Part shown: in pieces, positions 1-9,986 of the stretch | Position numbering within the stretch: position 1 is the stretch's first letter | Layout: each line of letters opens with the position of its first letter | From: Nematostella vectensis | Taxonomy: Eukaryota; Cnidaria; Anthozoa; Actiniaria; Edwardsiidae | Assembly (NCBI RefSeq): GCF_932526225.1 | Contig: NC_064044.1 | Location: 15,129,453-15,193,452 of the forward strand | Direction: 5' to 3' | Length of the DNA stretch: 64,000 nucleotides | The notes under the pieces: generated by a model | Told to the model about the DNA's origin: nothing | Seen by the model: only the letters and a program-made list of their open reading frames with translations | Database searches by the model: none | Program-made: the position numbers and the translations under genes

Positions 1-37
1 CCGGGATTTTTCGGAGTTCCTACAAACTCTCCGGATT

Positions 38-87
<50 letters not shown>

Positions 88-93
88 TTCGGC
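1..93 (-). tRNA. tRNA-Phe(GAA)-like gene, cut by the window start
   Basis: The 5' part of the gene and the whole T-arm insertion are present; the last bases of the 3' acceptor strand lie outside the window. Class A as far as visible. Confidence 0.6.
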
Positions 94-275
94 ACGTTCA
101 TGTCCAGACTTAGTCTGCTCGGGCTTAAATATGATGAATTTTGAATGAAGAAATAAAAAGTGCGCAAAATGTCAACCAAAGAAGGACTGCTGTTCTTCGC
201 CATTGTTTTTGCGCAATAGTCAAAACTTTATCTAATTATAAACGTTAGACCTTCTAGATTTAAAAAAATGCATTT

Positions 276-347
276 TTCCCATACCGGGAGTAGAACCCGG
301 GACGTCTGGGTGAAAACCAGAAATCCTAACCGCTAGACCATATATGA
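276..347 (-). tRNA. tRNA-Glu(UUC), copy 1
   Basis: T57, variable loop CGT; acceptor positions 3 and 4 changed (5' end TCATATA). Confidence 0.55.
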
Positions 348-524
348 TATCTGCTCACCTTAGGAAATGTTTTCTTGATTAAATACAGCGCGAGGAATAG
401 TATAGAGGTACGATGATGTTTTCTCCATAAATTTATCAAGCTCATATTTGTACCATTCTTTACAAACATGTCTGCCGTGTCTTGACTGTGAAAGAGCTCC
501 AGTTAACAAAAATGGTTTAAAAAA

Positions 525-578
525 TGCCGAAACAGGGGATTTTTCAGAGTTCCTACAAACTCTCCAGATTGAACCAGA

Positions 579-620
<42 letters not shown>

Positions 621-626
621 TTCGGC
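525..626 (-). tRNA. tRNA-Phe(GAA)-like gene, class B reference copy
   Basis: Class B copies end CCCCTGTTTCGGC instead of CCCGGGTTTCGGC, and most also read GGTCTCTGG instead of GGTCCCTGG on the 5' side of the T arm. The normal T stem is then weak even if the insertion is ignored. The 5' strand TCTCTGG can instead pair over 7 bp (one G-U) with CCGGAGA at the start of the insertion. The acceptor stem, anticodon arm, TATA-like box and terminator are as in class A. 28 of the 104 copies are of this class. Confidence 0.6.
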
Positions 627-808
627 ACGTTCATGTCCAGACTTCGTCTGCTCGGGCTTAAATATGATAAATTTTGTATGAAAAAATAACAAGTGCGCAA
701 AATGTCAAACAAAGAAGGACTGCTCTTCTTCGCCATTGTTTTTGCGCAATAATCAAAACTTTATCTAATTATAAAAGTTAGACCTTCTAGATTTAAAAAA
801 ATGCATTT

Positions 809-880
809 TTCCCATACCGGGAGTAGAACCCGGGACGTCTGGGTGAAAACCAAAAATCCTAACCGCTAGACCATATGGGA
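809..880 (-). tRNA. tRNA-Glu(UUC), copy 2
   Basis: T57, CGT; anticodon-stem pair 28-42 is T-G instead of C-G. Confidence 0.6.
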
Positions 881-1343
881 TACCTGCTCACCTTAGGAAA
901 TGTTTTCTTGATTAAATACAGCGCGAAGAAATGTATTATGATACGATGATGTTTTGTCCATAAATTTATCAAGCTCATATTTGTGCCATTCTTTACAAAC
1001 ATGTCTGCTGTGTCTTGACTGTGAAAGAGGTCCAGTTAACAAAAATGGTTTAAAAAAATGCCGAAACCCGGGATTTTTCAGAGTTATTACAAACTCTCCG
1101 GATTGAACCAGAGATCTTCAGATCTTTAGTCTGACGCTCTCCCAACTGAGCTATTTCGGCAAGTTCATGTCCAGACTTCGTCTGCTCGGGCTTAAACATG
1201 ATGAATTTTGTATGAAAAAATAAAAAGTGCGCAAAATGTCAAACAAAGAAGGACTGCTATTCTTCGCCATTGATTTTGCGCAATAATCAAAACTTTATCT
1301 AATTATAAAAGTAAGACCTTCTAGATTTAAAAAAAATGCATTT

Positions 1344-1415
1344 TTCCCATACCGGGAGTAGAACCCGGGACGTCTGGGTGAAAACCAAAAATCCTAACCG
1401 CTAGACCATATGGGA
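1344..1415 (-). tRNA. tRNA-Glu(UUC), copy 3
   Basis: T57, CGT; T28-G42 wobble as in copy 2. Confidence 0.6.
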
Positions 1416-1638
1416 TACCTGCTCACCTTAGGAAATGTTTTCTTGATTAAATACAGCGCGAAGAATAGTATTATGATACGATGATGTTTTGTCCATAAAT
1501 TTATCAAGCTCATATTTGTGCCATTCTTTACAAACATGTCTGCCGTGTCTTGACTGTGAAAGAGGTCCAGTTAACAAAAATGGTTTAAAAAATGCCGAAA
1601 CCCGGGATTTTTCAGAGTTCCTACAAACTCTCCGGATT

Positions 1639-1688
<50 letters not shown>

Positions 1689-1877
1689 TTCGGCACGTTC
1701 ATGTCCAGACTTAGTCTGCTCGGGCTTAAATATGATGAATTTTGAATGAAGAAATAAAAAGTGCGCAAAATGGCAACCAAAGAAGGACTGCTCTTCTTCG
1801 CCATTGTTTTTGCGCAATAATCAAAACTTTATCTAATTATAAAAGTAAGACCTTCTAGATTTAAAAAAATGCATTTT

Positions 1878-1949
1878 TTCCCATACCGGGAGTCGAACCC
1901 GGGCAGTCTGGGTGAAAACCAGAAATCCTAACCGCTAGACCATATATGA
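1878..1949 (-). tRNA. tRNA-Glu(UUC), copy 4
   Basis: G57, CTG; 5' acceptor strand TCATATA as in copy 1. Confidence 0.6.
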
Positions 1950-2180
1950 TATCTGCTCACCTTAGGAAATGTTTTCTTGATTAAATACAGCGCGAGGAAT
2001 AGTATAGAGGTACGATGATGTTTTCTCCATAAATTTATCAAGCTCATATTTGTACCATTCTTTACAAACATGTCTGCCGTGTCTTGACTGTGAAAGAGCT
2101 CCAGTTAACAAAAATGGTTTAAAAAATGCCGAAACAGGGGATTTTTCAGAGTTCCTACAAACTCTCCAGATTGAACCAGA

Positions 2181-2222
<42 letters not shown>

Positions 2223-2410
2223 TTCGGCACGTTCATGTCCAGACTTCGTCTGCTCGGGCTTAAATATGATAAATTTTGTATGAAAAAATAACAAGTGCGC
2301 AAAATGTCAAACAAAGAAGGACTGCTCTTCTTCGCCATTGTTTTTGCGCAATAATCAAAACTTTATCTAATTATAAAAGTTAGACCTTCTAGATTTAAAA
2401 AAATGCATTT

Positions 2411-2482
2411 TTCCCATACCGGGAGTAGAACCCGGGACGTCTGGGTGAAAACCAAAAATCCTAACCGCTAGACCATATGGGA
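2411..2482 (-). tRNA. tRNA-Glu(UUC), copy 5
   Basis: Same sequence as copy 2, in the 1,602-bp duplication. Confidence 0.6.
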
Positions 2483-2945
2483 TACCTGCTCACCTTAGGA
2501 AATGTTTTCTTGATTAAATACAGCGCGAAGAAATGTATTATGATACGATGATGTTTTGTCCATAAATTTATCAAGCTCATATTTGTGCCATTCTTTACAA
2601 ACATGTCTGCTGTGTCTTGACTGTGAAAGAGGTCCAGTTAACAAAAATGGTTTAAAAAAATGCCGAAACCCGGGATTTTTCAGAGTTATTACAAACTCTC
2701 CGGATTGAACCAGAGATCTTCAGATCTTTAGTCTGACGCTCTCCCAACTGAGCTATTTCGGCAAGTTCATGTCCAGACTTCGTCTGCTCGGGCTTAAACA
2801 TGATGAATTTTGTATGAAAAAATAAAAAGTGCGCAAAATGTCAAACAAAGAAGGACTGCTATTCTTCGCCATTGATTTTGCGCAATAATCAAAACTTTAT
2901 CTAATTATAAAAGTAAGACCTTCTAGATTTAAAAAAAATGCATTT

Positions 2946-3017
2946 TTCCCATACCGGGAGTAGAACCCGGGACGTCTGGGTGAAAACCAAAAATCCTAAC
3001 CGCTAGACCATATGGGA
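2946..3017 (-). tRNA. tRNA-Glu(UUC), copy 6
   Basis: Same sequence as copy 3, in the 1,602-bp duplication. Confidence 0.6.
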
Positions 3018-3240
3018 TACCTGCTCACCTTAGGAAATGTTTTCTTGATTAAATACAGCGCGAAGAATAGTATTATGATACGATGATGTTTTGTCCATAA
3101 ATTTATCAAGCTCATATTTGTGCCATTCTTTACAAACATGTCTGCCGTGTCTTGACTGTGAAAGAGGTCCAGTTAACAAAAATGGTTTAAAAAATGCCGA
3201 AACCCGGGATTTTTCAGAGTTCCTACAAACTCTCCGGATT

Positions 3241-3290
<50 letters not shown>

Positions 3291-3479
3291 TTCGGCACGT
3301 TCATGTCCAGACTTAGTCTGCTCGGGCTTAAATATGATGAATTTTGAATGAAGAAATAAAAAGTGCGCAAAATGGCAACCAAAGAAGGACTGCTCTTCTT
3401 CGCCATTGTTTTTGCGCAATAATCAAAACTTTATCTAATTATAAAAGTAAGACCTTCTAGATTTAAAAAAATGCATTTT

Positions 3480-3551
3480 TTCCCATACCGGGAGTCGAAC
3501 CCGGGCAGTCTGGGTGAAAACCAGAAATCCTAACCGCTAGACCATATGGGA
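3480..3551 (-). tRNA. tRNA-Glu(UUC), copy 7
   Basis: G57, CTG; all stems intact. Confidence 0.82.
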
Positions 3552-3782
3552 TATCTGCTCACCTAAGGAAATGTTTTCTTAATTAAATACAGCGCGAAGA
3601 ATAGTATTGAGGTACGATGATGTTTTCTCCATAAATTTATCAAGCTCATATTTGTACCATTCTTTACAAACATGTCTGCCGTGTCTTGACTGTGAAAGAG
3701 CTCCAGTTATCAAAAATGGTTTAAAAAATGCCAAAACAGGGGATTTTTCAGAGTTCCTACAAACTCTCCGGATTGAACCAGA

Positions 3783-3824
<42 letters not shown>

Positions 3825-4012
3825 TTCGGCACGTTCATGTCCAGACTTCGTCGGCTCGGGCTTAATTATGATGAATTTTGTATGAAAAAATAACAAGTGC
3901 GCAAAATTTCAACCAAAGAAGGACTGCTCTTCTTCGCCATTGTTTTTGCGCAATAATCAAAACTTTATCTAATTATAAAAGTAAGACCTTCTAGATTTAA
4001 AAAAATGCATTT

Positions 4013-4084
4013 TTCCCATACCGGGAGTAGAACCCGGGACGTCTGGGTTAAAACCAGAAATCCTAACCGCTAGACCATATGGGA
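4013..4084 (-). tRNA. tRNA-Glu body with anticodon UUA (ochre-suppressor type), copy 8
   Basis: T57, CGT. Anticodon loop TTTTAAC puts UUA at 34-36, which pairs with the stop codon UAA. The rest of the fold is Glu-like. May be a dead copy, given T57. Confidence 0.6.
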
Positions 4085-4312
4085 TACCTGCTCACCTTAG
4101 GAAATGTTTTCTTGATTAAATACAGCGCGAAGAATAGTATTATGATACGATGATGTTTTCTCCATAAATTTATCAAGCTCATATTTGTACCATTCTTTAC
4201 AAATATGTCTGCCGTGTCTTGACTGTGAAAGATGTCCAGTTAACAAAAATGGTTTAAAAAATGCCGAAACCCGGGATTTTTCAGAGTTTCTACAAACTCT
4301 CCGGATTGAACT

Positions 4313-4343
<31 letters not shown>

Positions 4344-4545
4344 ACCAACTGAGCTATTTCGGAACGTTTATGTCCAGACTTAGTCTGCTCGGGCTTAAAT
4401 ATGATGAATTTTGAATGAAAAAATAAAAAGTGCCAAAAAGGCAACCAAAGAAGGACTGCTCTTCCTCGCCATTGTTTTTGCGCAATAATCAAAACTTTAT
4501 CTAATTATAAAAGTAAGACCTTCTAGATTTAAAAAAATGCATTTT

Positions 4546-4617
4546 TTCCCATACCGGGAGTCGAACCCGAGCCGTCTGGGTGAAAACCAGAAATCCTAAC
4601 CGCTAGACCATATGGGA
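4546..4617 (-). tRNA. tRNA-Glu(UUC), copy 9
   Basis: G57, CGG; T-stem pair 49-65 is T-G. Confidence 0.75.
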
Positions 4618-4854
4618 TATCTGCTCACTTTAGGAAATGTTTTCTTGATTAAATACAGGGCGAAGAATAGTATTAAGGTACGATGATGTTTTCTCCATAA
4701 ATTTATCAAGCTCATATTTGTACCATTCTTTACAAACATGTCTGTTGTGTCTTGACTGTGAAAGAGCTCCAGTTAACAAAAATGGTTTAAAAAATGCCGA
4801 AACCCGGGATTTTTCAGAGTTCCTACAAACTCTCCGGATTGAACCAGGGACCTC

Positions 4855-4890
<36 letters not shown>

Positions 4891-5079
4891 TTCGGCACGT
4901 TCATGTCCAGACTTCGTCTGCTCGGGCTTAAATATGATGAATTTTGAATGAAAAAATAAAAAGTGCCAAAATGGCAATCAAAGAAGGACTGCTCTTCCTC
5001 GCCATTGTTTTCTGCGCAATAATCAAAACTTTATCTAATTATAAAAGTAAGACCTTCTAGATTTATAAAAATGCATTTT

Positions 5080-5151
5080 TTCCCATACCGGGAGTCGAAC
5101 CCGGGCAGTCTGGGTGAAAACCAGAAATCCTAACCGCTAGACCATATGGGA
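5080..5151 (-). tRNA. tRNA-Glu(UUC), copy 10
   Basis: G57, CTG; all stems intact. Confidence 0.82.
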
Positions 5152-5374
5152 TATCTGCTCACCTTAGGAAATGTTTTCTTGATTAAATACAGCGCGAAGA
5201 ATAGTATTAAGATACGATGATGTTTTCTCCATAAATTTATCAAGCTCATATTTGTACCATTCTTTACAAACATGTCTGCCGTGTCTTGACTGTGAAAGAG
5301 CTCCAGCTAACAAAAATGGTTTAAAAAATGCCGAAACCCGGGATTTTTCGGAGTTCCTACAAACTTTCCGGATT

Positions 5375-5424
<50 letters not shown>

Positions 5425-5613
5425 TTCAGCAAGTTCATGTCCAGACTTAGTCTGCTCGGGCTTAAATATGATGAATTTTGAATGAAGAAATAAAAAGTGC
5501 GCAAAATGGCAACCAAAGAAGGACTGCTCTTCTTTGCCATTGTTTATGCGCAATAATCAAAACTTTTTCTAATTATAAAAGTAAGACCTTCTAGATTTAA
5601 AAAAATGCATTTT

Positions 5614-5685
5614 TTCCTATACCGGGAGTCGAACCCGGGCCGTCTGGGTGAAAACCAGAAATCCTAACCGCTAGACCATATGGGA
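5614..5685 (-). tRNA. tRNA-Glu(UUC), copy 11
   Basis: G57, CGG; one acceptor mismatch (C4-A69). Confidence 0.65.
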
Positions 5686-5923
5686 TATCTGCTCACCTTA
5701 GGAAATGTTTTCTTGATTAAATACAGCGCGAAGAATAGTATTAAGATACGATGATGTTTTCTCCATAAATTTATCAAGCTCATATTTGTACCATTCTTTA
5801 CAAACATGTCTGCCGTGTCTTGACTGTGAAAGAGCTCCAGCTAACAAAAATGGTTTAAAAAATGCCGAAACAGGGGATTTTTCAGAGTTCCTTCAAACTC
5901 TCCGGATTGAACCAGAGACCTTT

Positions 5924-5958
<35 letters not shown>

Positions 5959-6146
5959 TTCGGCACGTTCATGTCCAGACTTCGTCTGCTTGGGCTTAAA
6001 TATGATGAATTTTGTATGAAAAAAAAACAAGTGCACAAAATGTCAAACAAAGAAGGACTGCTCTTCTTCGCCATTGTTTTTGCGCAATAATCAAAACTTT
6101 ATCTAATTATAAAAGTAAGACCTTCTAGATTTAAAAAAATGCATTT

Positions 6147-6218
6147 TTCCCATACCGGGAGTAGAACCCGGGACGTCTGGGTGAAAACCAGAAATGCTAA
6201 CCGCTAGACCATATGGGA
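6147..6218 (-). tRNA. tRNA-Glu(UUC), copy 12
   Basis: T57, CGT; one change (G to C) between D arm and anticodon stem. Confidence 0.6.
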
Positions 6219-6442
6219 TACCTGCTCACCTTAGGAAATAATTTCTTGATTAAATACAGCGCGAAGAATAGTATTATGATACGATGATGTTTTGTCCATA
6301 AATTTATCAAGCTCATATTTGTGCCATTCTTTACAAACATGTCTGCCGTGTCTTGACTGTGAAAGAGGTCCAGTTAACAAAAATGGTTTAAAAAAATGCC
6401 GAAACCCGGGATTTTTCAGAGTTCCTACAAACTCTCAGGATT

Positions 6443-6492
<50 letters not shown>

Positions 6493-6681
6493 TTCGGCAC
6501 GTTCATGTCCAGCCTTAGTCTGCTAAGGCTTAAATATGATGAATTTTGAATGAAGAAATAAAAAGTGCGCAAAATGGCAACCAAAGAAGGACTGCTCTTC
6601 TTCGACATTGTTTTTGCGCAATAATCAAAAATTTATCTAATTATAAAAGAAAGACCTTCTAGATTTAAAAAAATGCATTTT

Positions 6682-6753
6682 TTCCCATACCGGGAGTCGA
6701 ACCCGGGCCGACTGGGTGAAAACCAGAAATCCTAACCTCTAGATCATATGGTA
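6682..6753 (-). tRNA. tRNA-Glu(UUC), copy 13, altered
   Basis: G57, but with changes in acceptor position 2, the D arm (GATCTAGAGG) and anticodon-stem pair 27-43. Probably weak or dead. Confidence 0.45.
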
Positions 6754-6981
6754 TACCTGCTCACCTTAGGAAATGTTTTCTTTATTAAATACAGTGCGAA
6801 GAATAGTATTATGATACGATGATGTTTTCTCCATAAATTTATCAAGCTCATATTTGTGCCATTCTTTACAAACATGTCTGCCGTGTCTTGACTGTGAAAG
6901 AGCTCCAGTTAACAAAAATGGTTTAAAAAAATGCCGAAACCCGGGATTTTTCAGAGTTTCTACAAACTCTCCGGATTGAAA

Positions 6982-7027
<46 letters not shown>

Positions 7028-7216
7028 TTCGGCACGTTCATTTCCAGACTTAGTCTTCTCGGGCTTAAATATGATGAATTTTGAATGAAAAAATAAAAAG
7101 TGCCAAAATGGCAATCAAAGAAGGACTGCTCTTCCTCGCCATTGTTTTCTGCGCAATAATCAAAACTTTATCTAATTATAAAAGTAAGACCTTCTAGATT
7201 TAAAAAAATGCATTTT

Positions 7217-7288
7217 TTCCCATACCGGGAGTCGAACCCGGGCAGTCTGGGTGAAAACCAGAAATCCTAACCGCTAGACCATATGGGA
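7217..7288 (-). tRNA. tRNA-Glu(UUC), copy 14
   Basis: G57, CTG; all stems intact. Confidence 0.82.
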
Positions 7289-7511
7289 TATCTGCTCACC
7301 TTAGGAAATGTTTTCTTGATTAAATACAGCGCGAAGAATAGTATTAAGGTACGATGATGTTTTCTCCATAAATTTATCAAGCTCATATTTGTACCATTCT
7401 TTACAAACATGTCTGCCGTGTCTTGACTGTGAAAGAGCTCCAGTTAACAAAAATGGTTTAAAAAATGCAAAAATCCGGGAATTTTCAGAGTTCCTACAAA
7501 CTCTCCGGATT

Positions 7512-7547
<36 letters not shown>

Positions 7548-7749
7548 TCCAACTGAGCTATTTCGGCACGTTCATGTCCAAACTTAGTCTGCTCGAGCTT
7601 AAATATGATGAATTTTGAATGAAGAAATAAAAAGTGCTCAAAATGGCAACCAAAGAAGGACTGCTCTTCTTCGCCATTGTTTTTGCGCAATAATCAAAAC
7701 TTTATCTAATTATAAAATTTAGACCTTCTAGATTTAAAAAATGCATTTT

Positions 7750-7821
7750 TTCTCATACCGGGAGTCGAACCCGGGCCGTCTGGGTGAAAACCAGAAATCC
7801 TAACCGCTAGACCATATGGGA
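7750..7821 (-). tRNA. tRNA-Glu(UUC), copy 15
   Basis: G57, CGG; one acceptor mismatch (C3-A70), a recurring variant called A70 below. Confidence 0.65.
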
Positions 7822-8052
7822 TATCTGCTCACCTTAGGAAATGTTTTCTTGATTAAATACAGCGCGAATAATAGTATAAAGATACGATGATGTTTTCTCC
7901 ATAAATTTATCAAGCTCATATTTGTACCATTCTTTACAAACATGTCTGCCGTGTCTTGACTGTGAAAGAGCTCCAGTTAACAAAAATGGTTTAAAAAATG
8001 CCGAAACAGGGGATTTTTCAGAGTTCCTACAAACTCTCCGGATTGAACCAGA

Positions 8053-8094
<42 letters not shown>

Positions 8095-8283
8095 TTCGGC
8101 ACGTTCATGTCCAGACTTCGTCTGCTCGGGCTTAAATATGATGAATTTTGTATGAAAAAATAAAAAGTGCGCAAAATGTCAAACAAAGAAGGACTGCTAT
8201 TCTTCGCCATTGATTTTGCGCAATAATCAAAACTTTATCTAATTATAAAAGTAAGACCTTCTAGATTTAAAAAAAATGCATTT

Positions 8284-8355
8284 TTCCCATACCGGGAGTA
8301 GAACCCGGGATGTCTGGGTGAAAACCAAAAATCCTAACCGCTAGACCATATGGGA
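8284..8355 (-). tRNA. tRNA-Glu(UUC), copy 16
   Basis: T57, variable loop CAT; T28-G42 wobble. Confidence 0.55.
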
Positions 8356-8579
8356 TACCTGCTCACCTTAGGAAAAGTTTTCTTGATTAAATACAGCGCT
8401 AAGAATAGTATTATGATACGATGATGTTTTGTCCATAAATTTATCAAGCTCATATTTGTGCCATTCTTTACAAACATGTCTGCCGTGTCTTGAATGTGAA
8501 AGAGGTCCAGTTAACAAAAATGGTTTAAAAAAATGCCGAAACCCGGGATTTTTCAGAGTTCCTACAAACTCTCCTTATT

Positions 8580-8629
<50 letters not shown>

Positions 8630-8817
8630 TTCGGCACGTTCATGCCCAGACTTAGTCTGCTCGGGCTTAAATATGATGAATTTTGAATGAAGAAATAAAA
8701 AGTGCGCAAAATGTCAACCAAAGAAGGACTGCTCCTCTTCGCCATTGTTTTTGCGCAATAGTCCAAACTTTATCTAATTATAAAAGTTAGACCTTCTAGA
8801 TTTAAAAAAATGCATTT

Positions 8818-8889
8818 TTCCCATACCGGGAGTAGAACCCGGGACGTCTGGGTGAAAACCAGAAATCCTAACCGCTAGACCATATGGGA
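8818..8889 (-). tRNA. tRNA-Glu(UUC), copy 17
   Basis: T57, CGT; stems otherwise intact. This unit has no counterpart in the related block at 16-18 kb. Confidence 0.65.
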
Positions 8890-9120
8890 TATCTGCTCAC
8901 CTTAGGAAATGTTTTCTTGATTAAATACAGCGCGAAGAATAGTATTGAGGTACGATGATGTTTTCTCCATAAATTTATCAAGCTCATATTTGTACCATTC
9001 TTTACAAACATGTCTGCCGTGTCTTGACTGTGAAAGAGCTCCAGTTAACAAAAATGGTTTAAAAAATGCCGAAACAGGGGATTTTTCAGAGTTCCTACAA
9101 ACTCTCCAGATTGAACAAGA

Positions 9121-9162
<42 letters not shown>

Positions 9163-9350
9163 TTCGGCACGTTCATGTCCAGACTTCGTCTGCTCGGGCT
9201 TAAATATGATGAATATTGTATGAAAAAATAACAAGTGCGCAAAATGTCAAACAAAGAAGGACTGCTCTTCTTCGCCATTGTTTTTGCGCAATAATCAAAA
9301 CTTTATATTAATATAAAAGTTAGACCTTCTAGATTTAAAAAAATGCATTT

Positions 9351-9422
9351 TTCCCATACCGGGAGTAGAACTCTGGACGTCTGGGTGAAAACCAGAAATC
9401 CTAACCGCTAGACCATATGGGA
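9351..9422 (-). tRNA. tRNA-Glu(UUC), copy 18, weak T stem
   Basis: T57, and the 5' T-stem strand is CAGAG, giving two mismatches. Probably poorly folded. Confidence 0.45.
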
Positions 9423-9593
9423 TATCTGCTCACCTTAGGAAATGTTTTCTTGATTAAATACAGCGCGAAGAATAGTATTGAGGTACGATGATGTTTTCTC
9501 CATAAATTTATCAAGCTCATATTTGTACCATTCTTTACAAACATGTCTGCCGTGTCTTGACTGTGAAAGAGCTCCAGTTAACAAAAATGGTTT

Positions 9594-9599
9594 AAAAAA
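9594..9599 (-). terminator. Pol III terminator of tRNA-Phe (reference unit)
   Basis: A T6 run on the minus strand directly after the discriminator base. The same run (5-7 T, sometimes interrupted by one C in right-end units) follows the Phe gene throughout the array. Confidence 0.7.
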
Positions 9600-9645
9600 T
9601 GCCGAAACCCGGGATTTTTCAGAGTTCCTACAAACTCTCCGGATT

Positions 9646-9695
<50 letters not shown>

Positions 9696-9701
9696 TTCGG
9701 C
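9600..9701 (-). tRNA. tRNA-Phe(GAA)-like gene with a T-arm insertion, class A reference copy
   Basis: Apart from one block this is a textbook tRNA-Phe: acceptor GCCGAAA paired with TTTCGGC, discriminator A, D arm TAGCTCAGTTGGGAGAGC, anticodon loop CTGAAGA (anticodon GAA) on a TCAGA/TCTGA stem. After the T-loop sequence GGTTCAATCC come 29 extra nucleotides before CGGGTTTCGGC. They contain the perfect hairpin AGAGTT-TGTAGG-AACTCT and end by repeating AATCC. Removing AATCC plus the 24 nt between the two repeats leaves a normal 73-nt tRNA-Phe with a paired T stem. A TATTTAAG box lies at -38 to -31 and a T6 run follows directly. It may be a pseudogene family, a tRNA tolerating an extra hairpin, or a tRNA with an intron at a site not known in animals. 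Transcription looks likely; function is open. Confidence 0.75.
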
Positions 9702-9731
9702 ACGTTCATGTCCAGACTTCGTCTGCTCGAG

Positions 9732-9739
9732 CTTAAATA
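9732..9739 (-). promoter_or_regulatory. TATA-like box upstream of tRNA-Phe (reference unit)
   Basis: TATTTAAG at -38 to -31. Between it and the gene, at -24 to -12, sits the inverted repeat CAGAC-n3-GTCTG, which occurs in two forms across the array (central bases TTA or TTC on the plus strand). Confidence 0.55.
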
Positions 9740-9768
9740 TGATGAATTTTGAATGAAGAAATAAAAAG

Positions 9769-9823
9769 TGCGCAAAATGGCAACCAAAGAAGGACTGCTC
9801 TTCTTCGCCATTGTTTTTGCGCA
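9769..9823. repeat. Conserved imperfect hairpin in the unit spacer (reference unit)
   Basis: The plus strand reads TGCGCAAAATGGC, then 25 nt containing GAAG and CTTC, then GCCATTGTTTTTGCGCA. The arms pair over about 13 bp with a 4-nt bulge. It lies between the tRNA-Phe promoter and the tRNA-Glu terminator and recurs in almost every unit. In copies with TGTCAA in place of TGGCAA the inner part of the stem is weaker. Confidence 0.6.
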
Positions 9824-9869
9824 ATAATCAAAACTTTATCTAATTATAAAAGTAAGACCTTCTAGATTT

Positions 9870-9876
9870 AAAAAAA
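9870..9876 (-). terminator. Pol III terminator of tRNA-Glu (reference unit)
   Basis: A T7 run on the minus strand 8 nt past the 3' end. A shorter T run often lies between. It is present in nearly all units; the long units have shorter runs here. Confidence 0.7.
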
Positions 9877-9884
9877 TGCATTTT

Positions 9885-9956
9885 TTCCCATACCGGGAGT
9901 CGAACCCGGGCCGTCTGGGTGAAAACCAGAAATCCTAACCGCTAGACCATATGGGA
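9885..9956 (-). tRNA. tRNA-Glu(UUC), copy 19, reference copy for the array
   Basis: A complete 72-nt cloverleaf. The acceptor stem pairs TCCCATA with TATGGGA, followed by discriminator A. The D arm/A box is TGGTCTAGCGG, the 7-nt anticodon loop TTTTCAC gives anticodon UUC (codon GAA), and the T loop is TTCGACT with a good B box. Anticodon-stem pair 27-43 is T-A where the common metazoan tRNA-Glu has C-G, a paired change that keeps the stem. A TATTTAAT box lies at -38 to -31 and a T7 run starts 8 nt after the 3' end. In the other Glu entries, G57 or T57 is the T-loop base at standard position 57, and the variable-loop code (CGG here) gives the first three bases after the anticodon stem. With 104 copies, which ones are expressed cannot be told from sequence. 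Confidence 0.92.
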
Positions 9957-9986
9957 TATCTGCTCACCTTAGGAAATGTTTTCTTG

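Noticed and set aside
1428-1817. A recurrent minus-strand reading frame of up to 129-137 codons in most array units (and its shorter 83- and 110-codon forms)
   Set aside because: It runs straight through tRNA-Phe and spacer hairpin sequence, changes length with single-base differences between units, has no recognisable domain, and is conserved only because the DNA repeat is conserved.
9478-9675. A recurrent plus-strand 65-codon reading frame
   Set aside because: It is antisense to tRNA-Phe and its flank, appears only in units that happen to lack a stop, and shows no protein signature.
9600-9701. Standard tRNA intron or archaeal-type bulge-helix-bulge splice motif in tRNA-Phe
   Set aside because: The extra block is in the T arm, not after base 37, and by eye the helix around it has an 8-nt bulge on one side and none on the other. 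An intron remains possible but is not supported by a known motif.
9702-9884. An snRNA, 5S rRNA or spliced-leader gene in the array spacers
   Set aside because: No motif of these RNAs was recognised on either strand; only the imperfect hairpin and promoter-like elements are evident.
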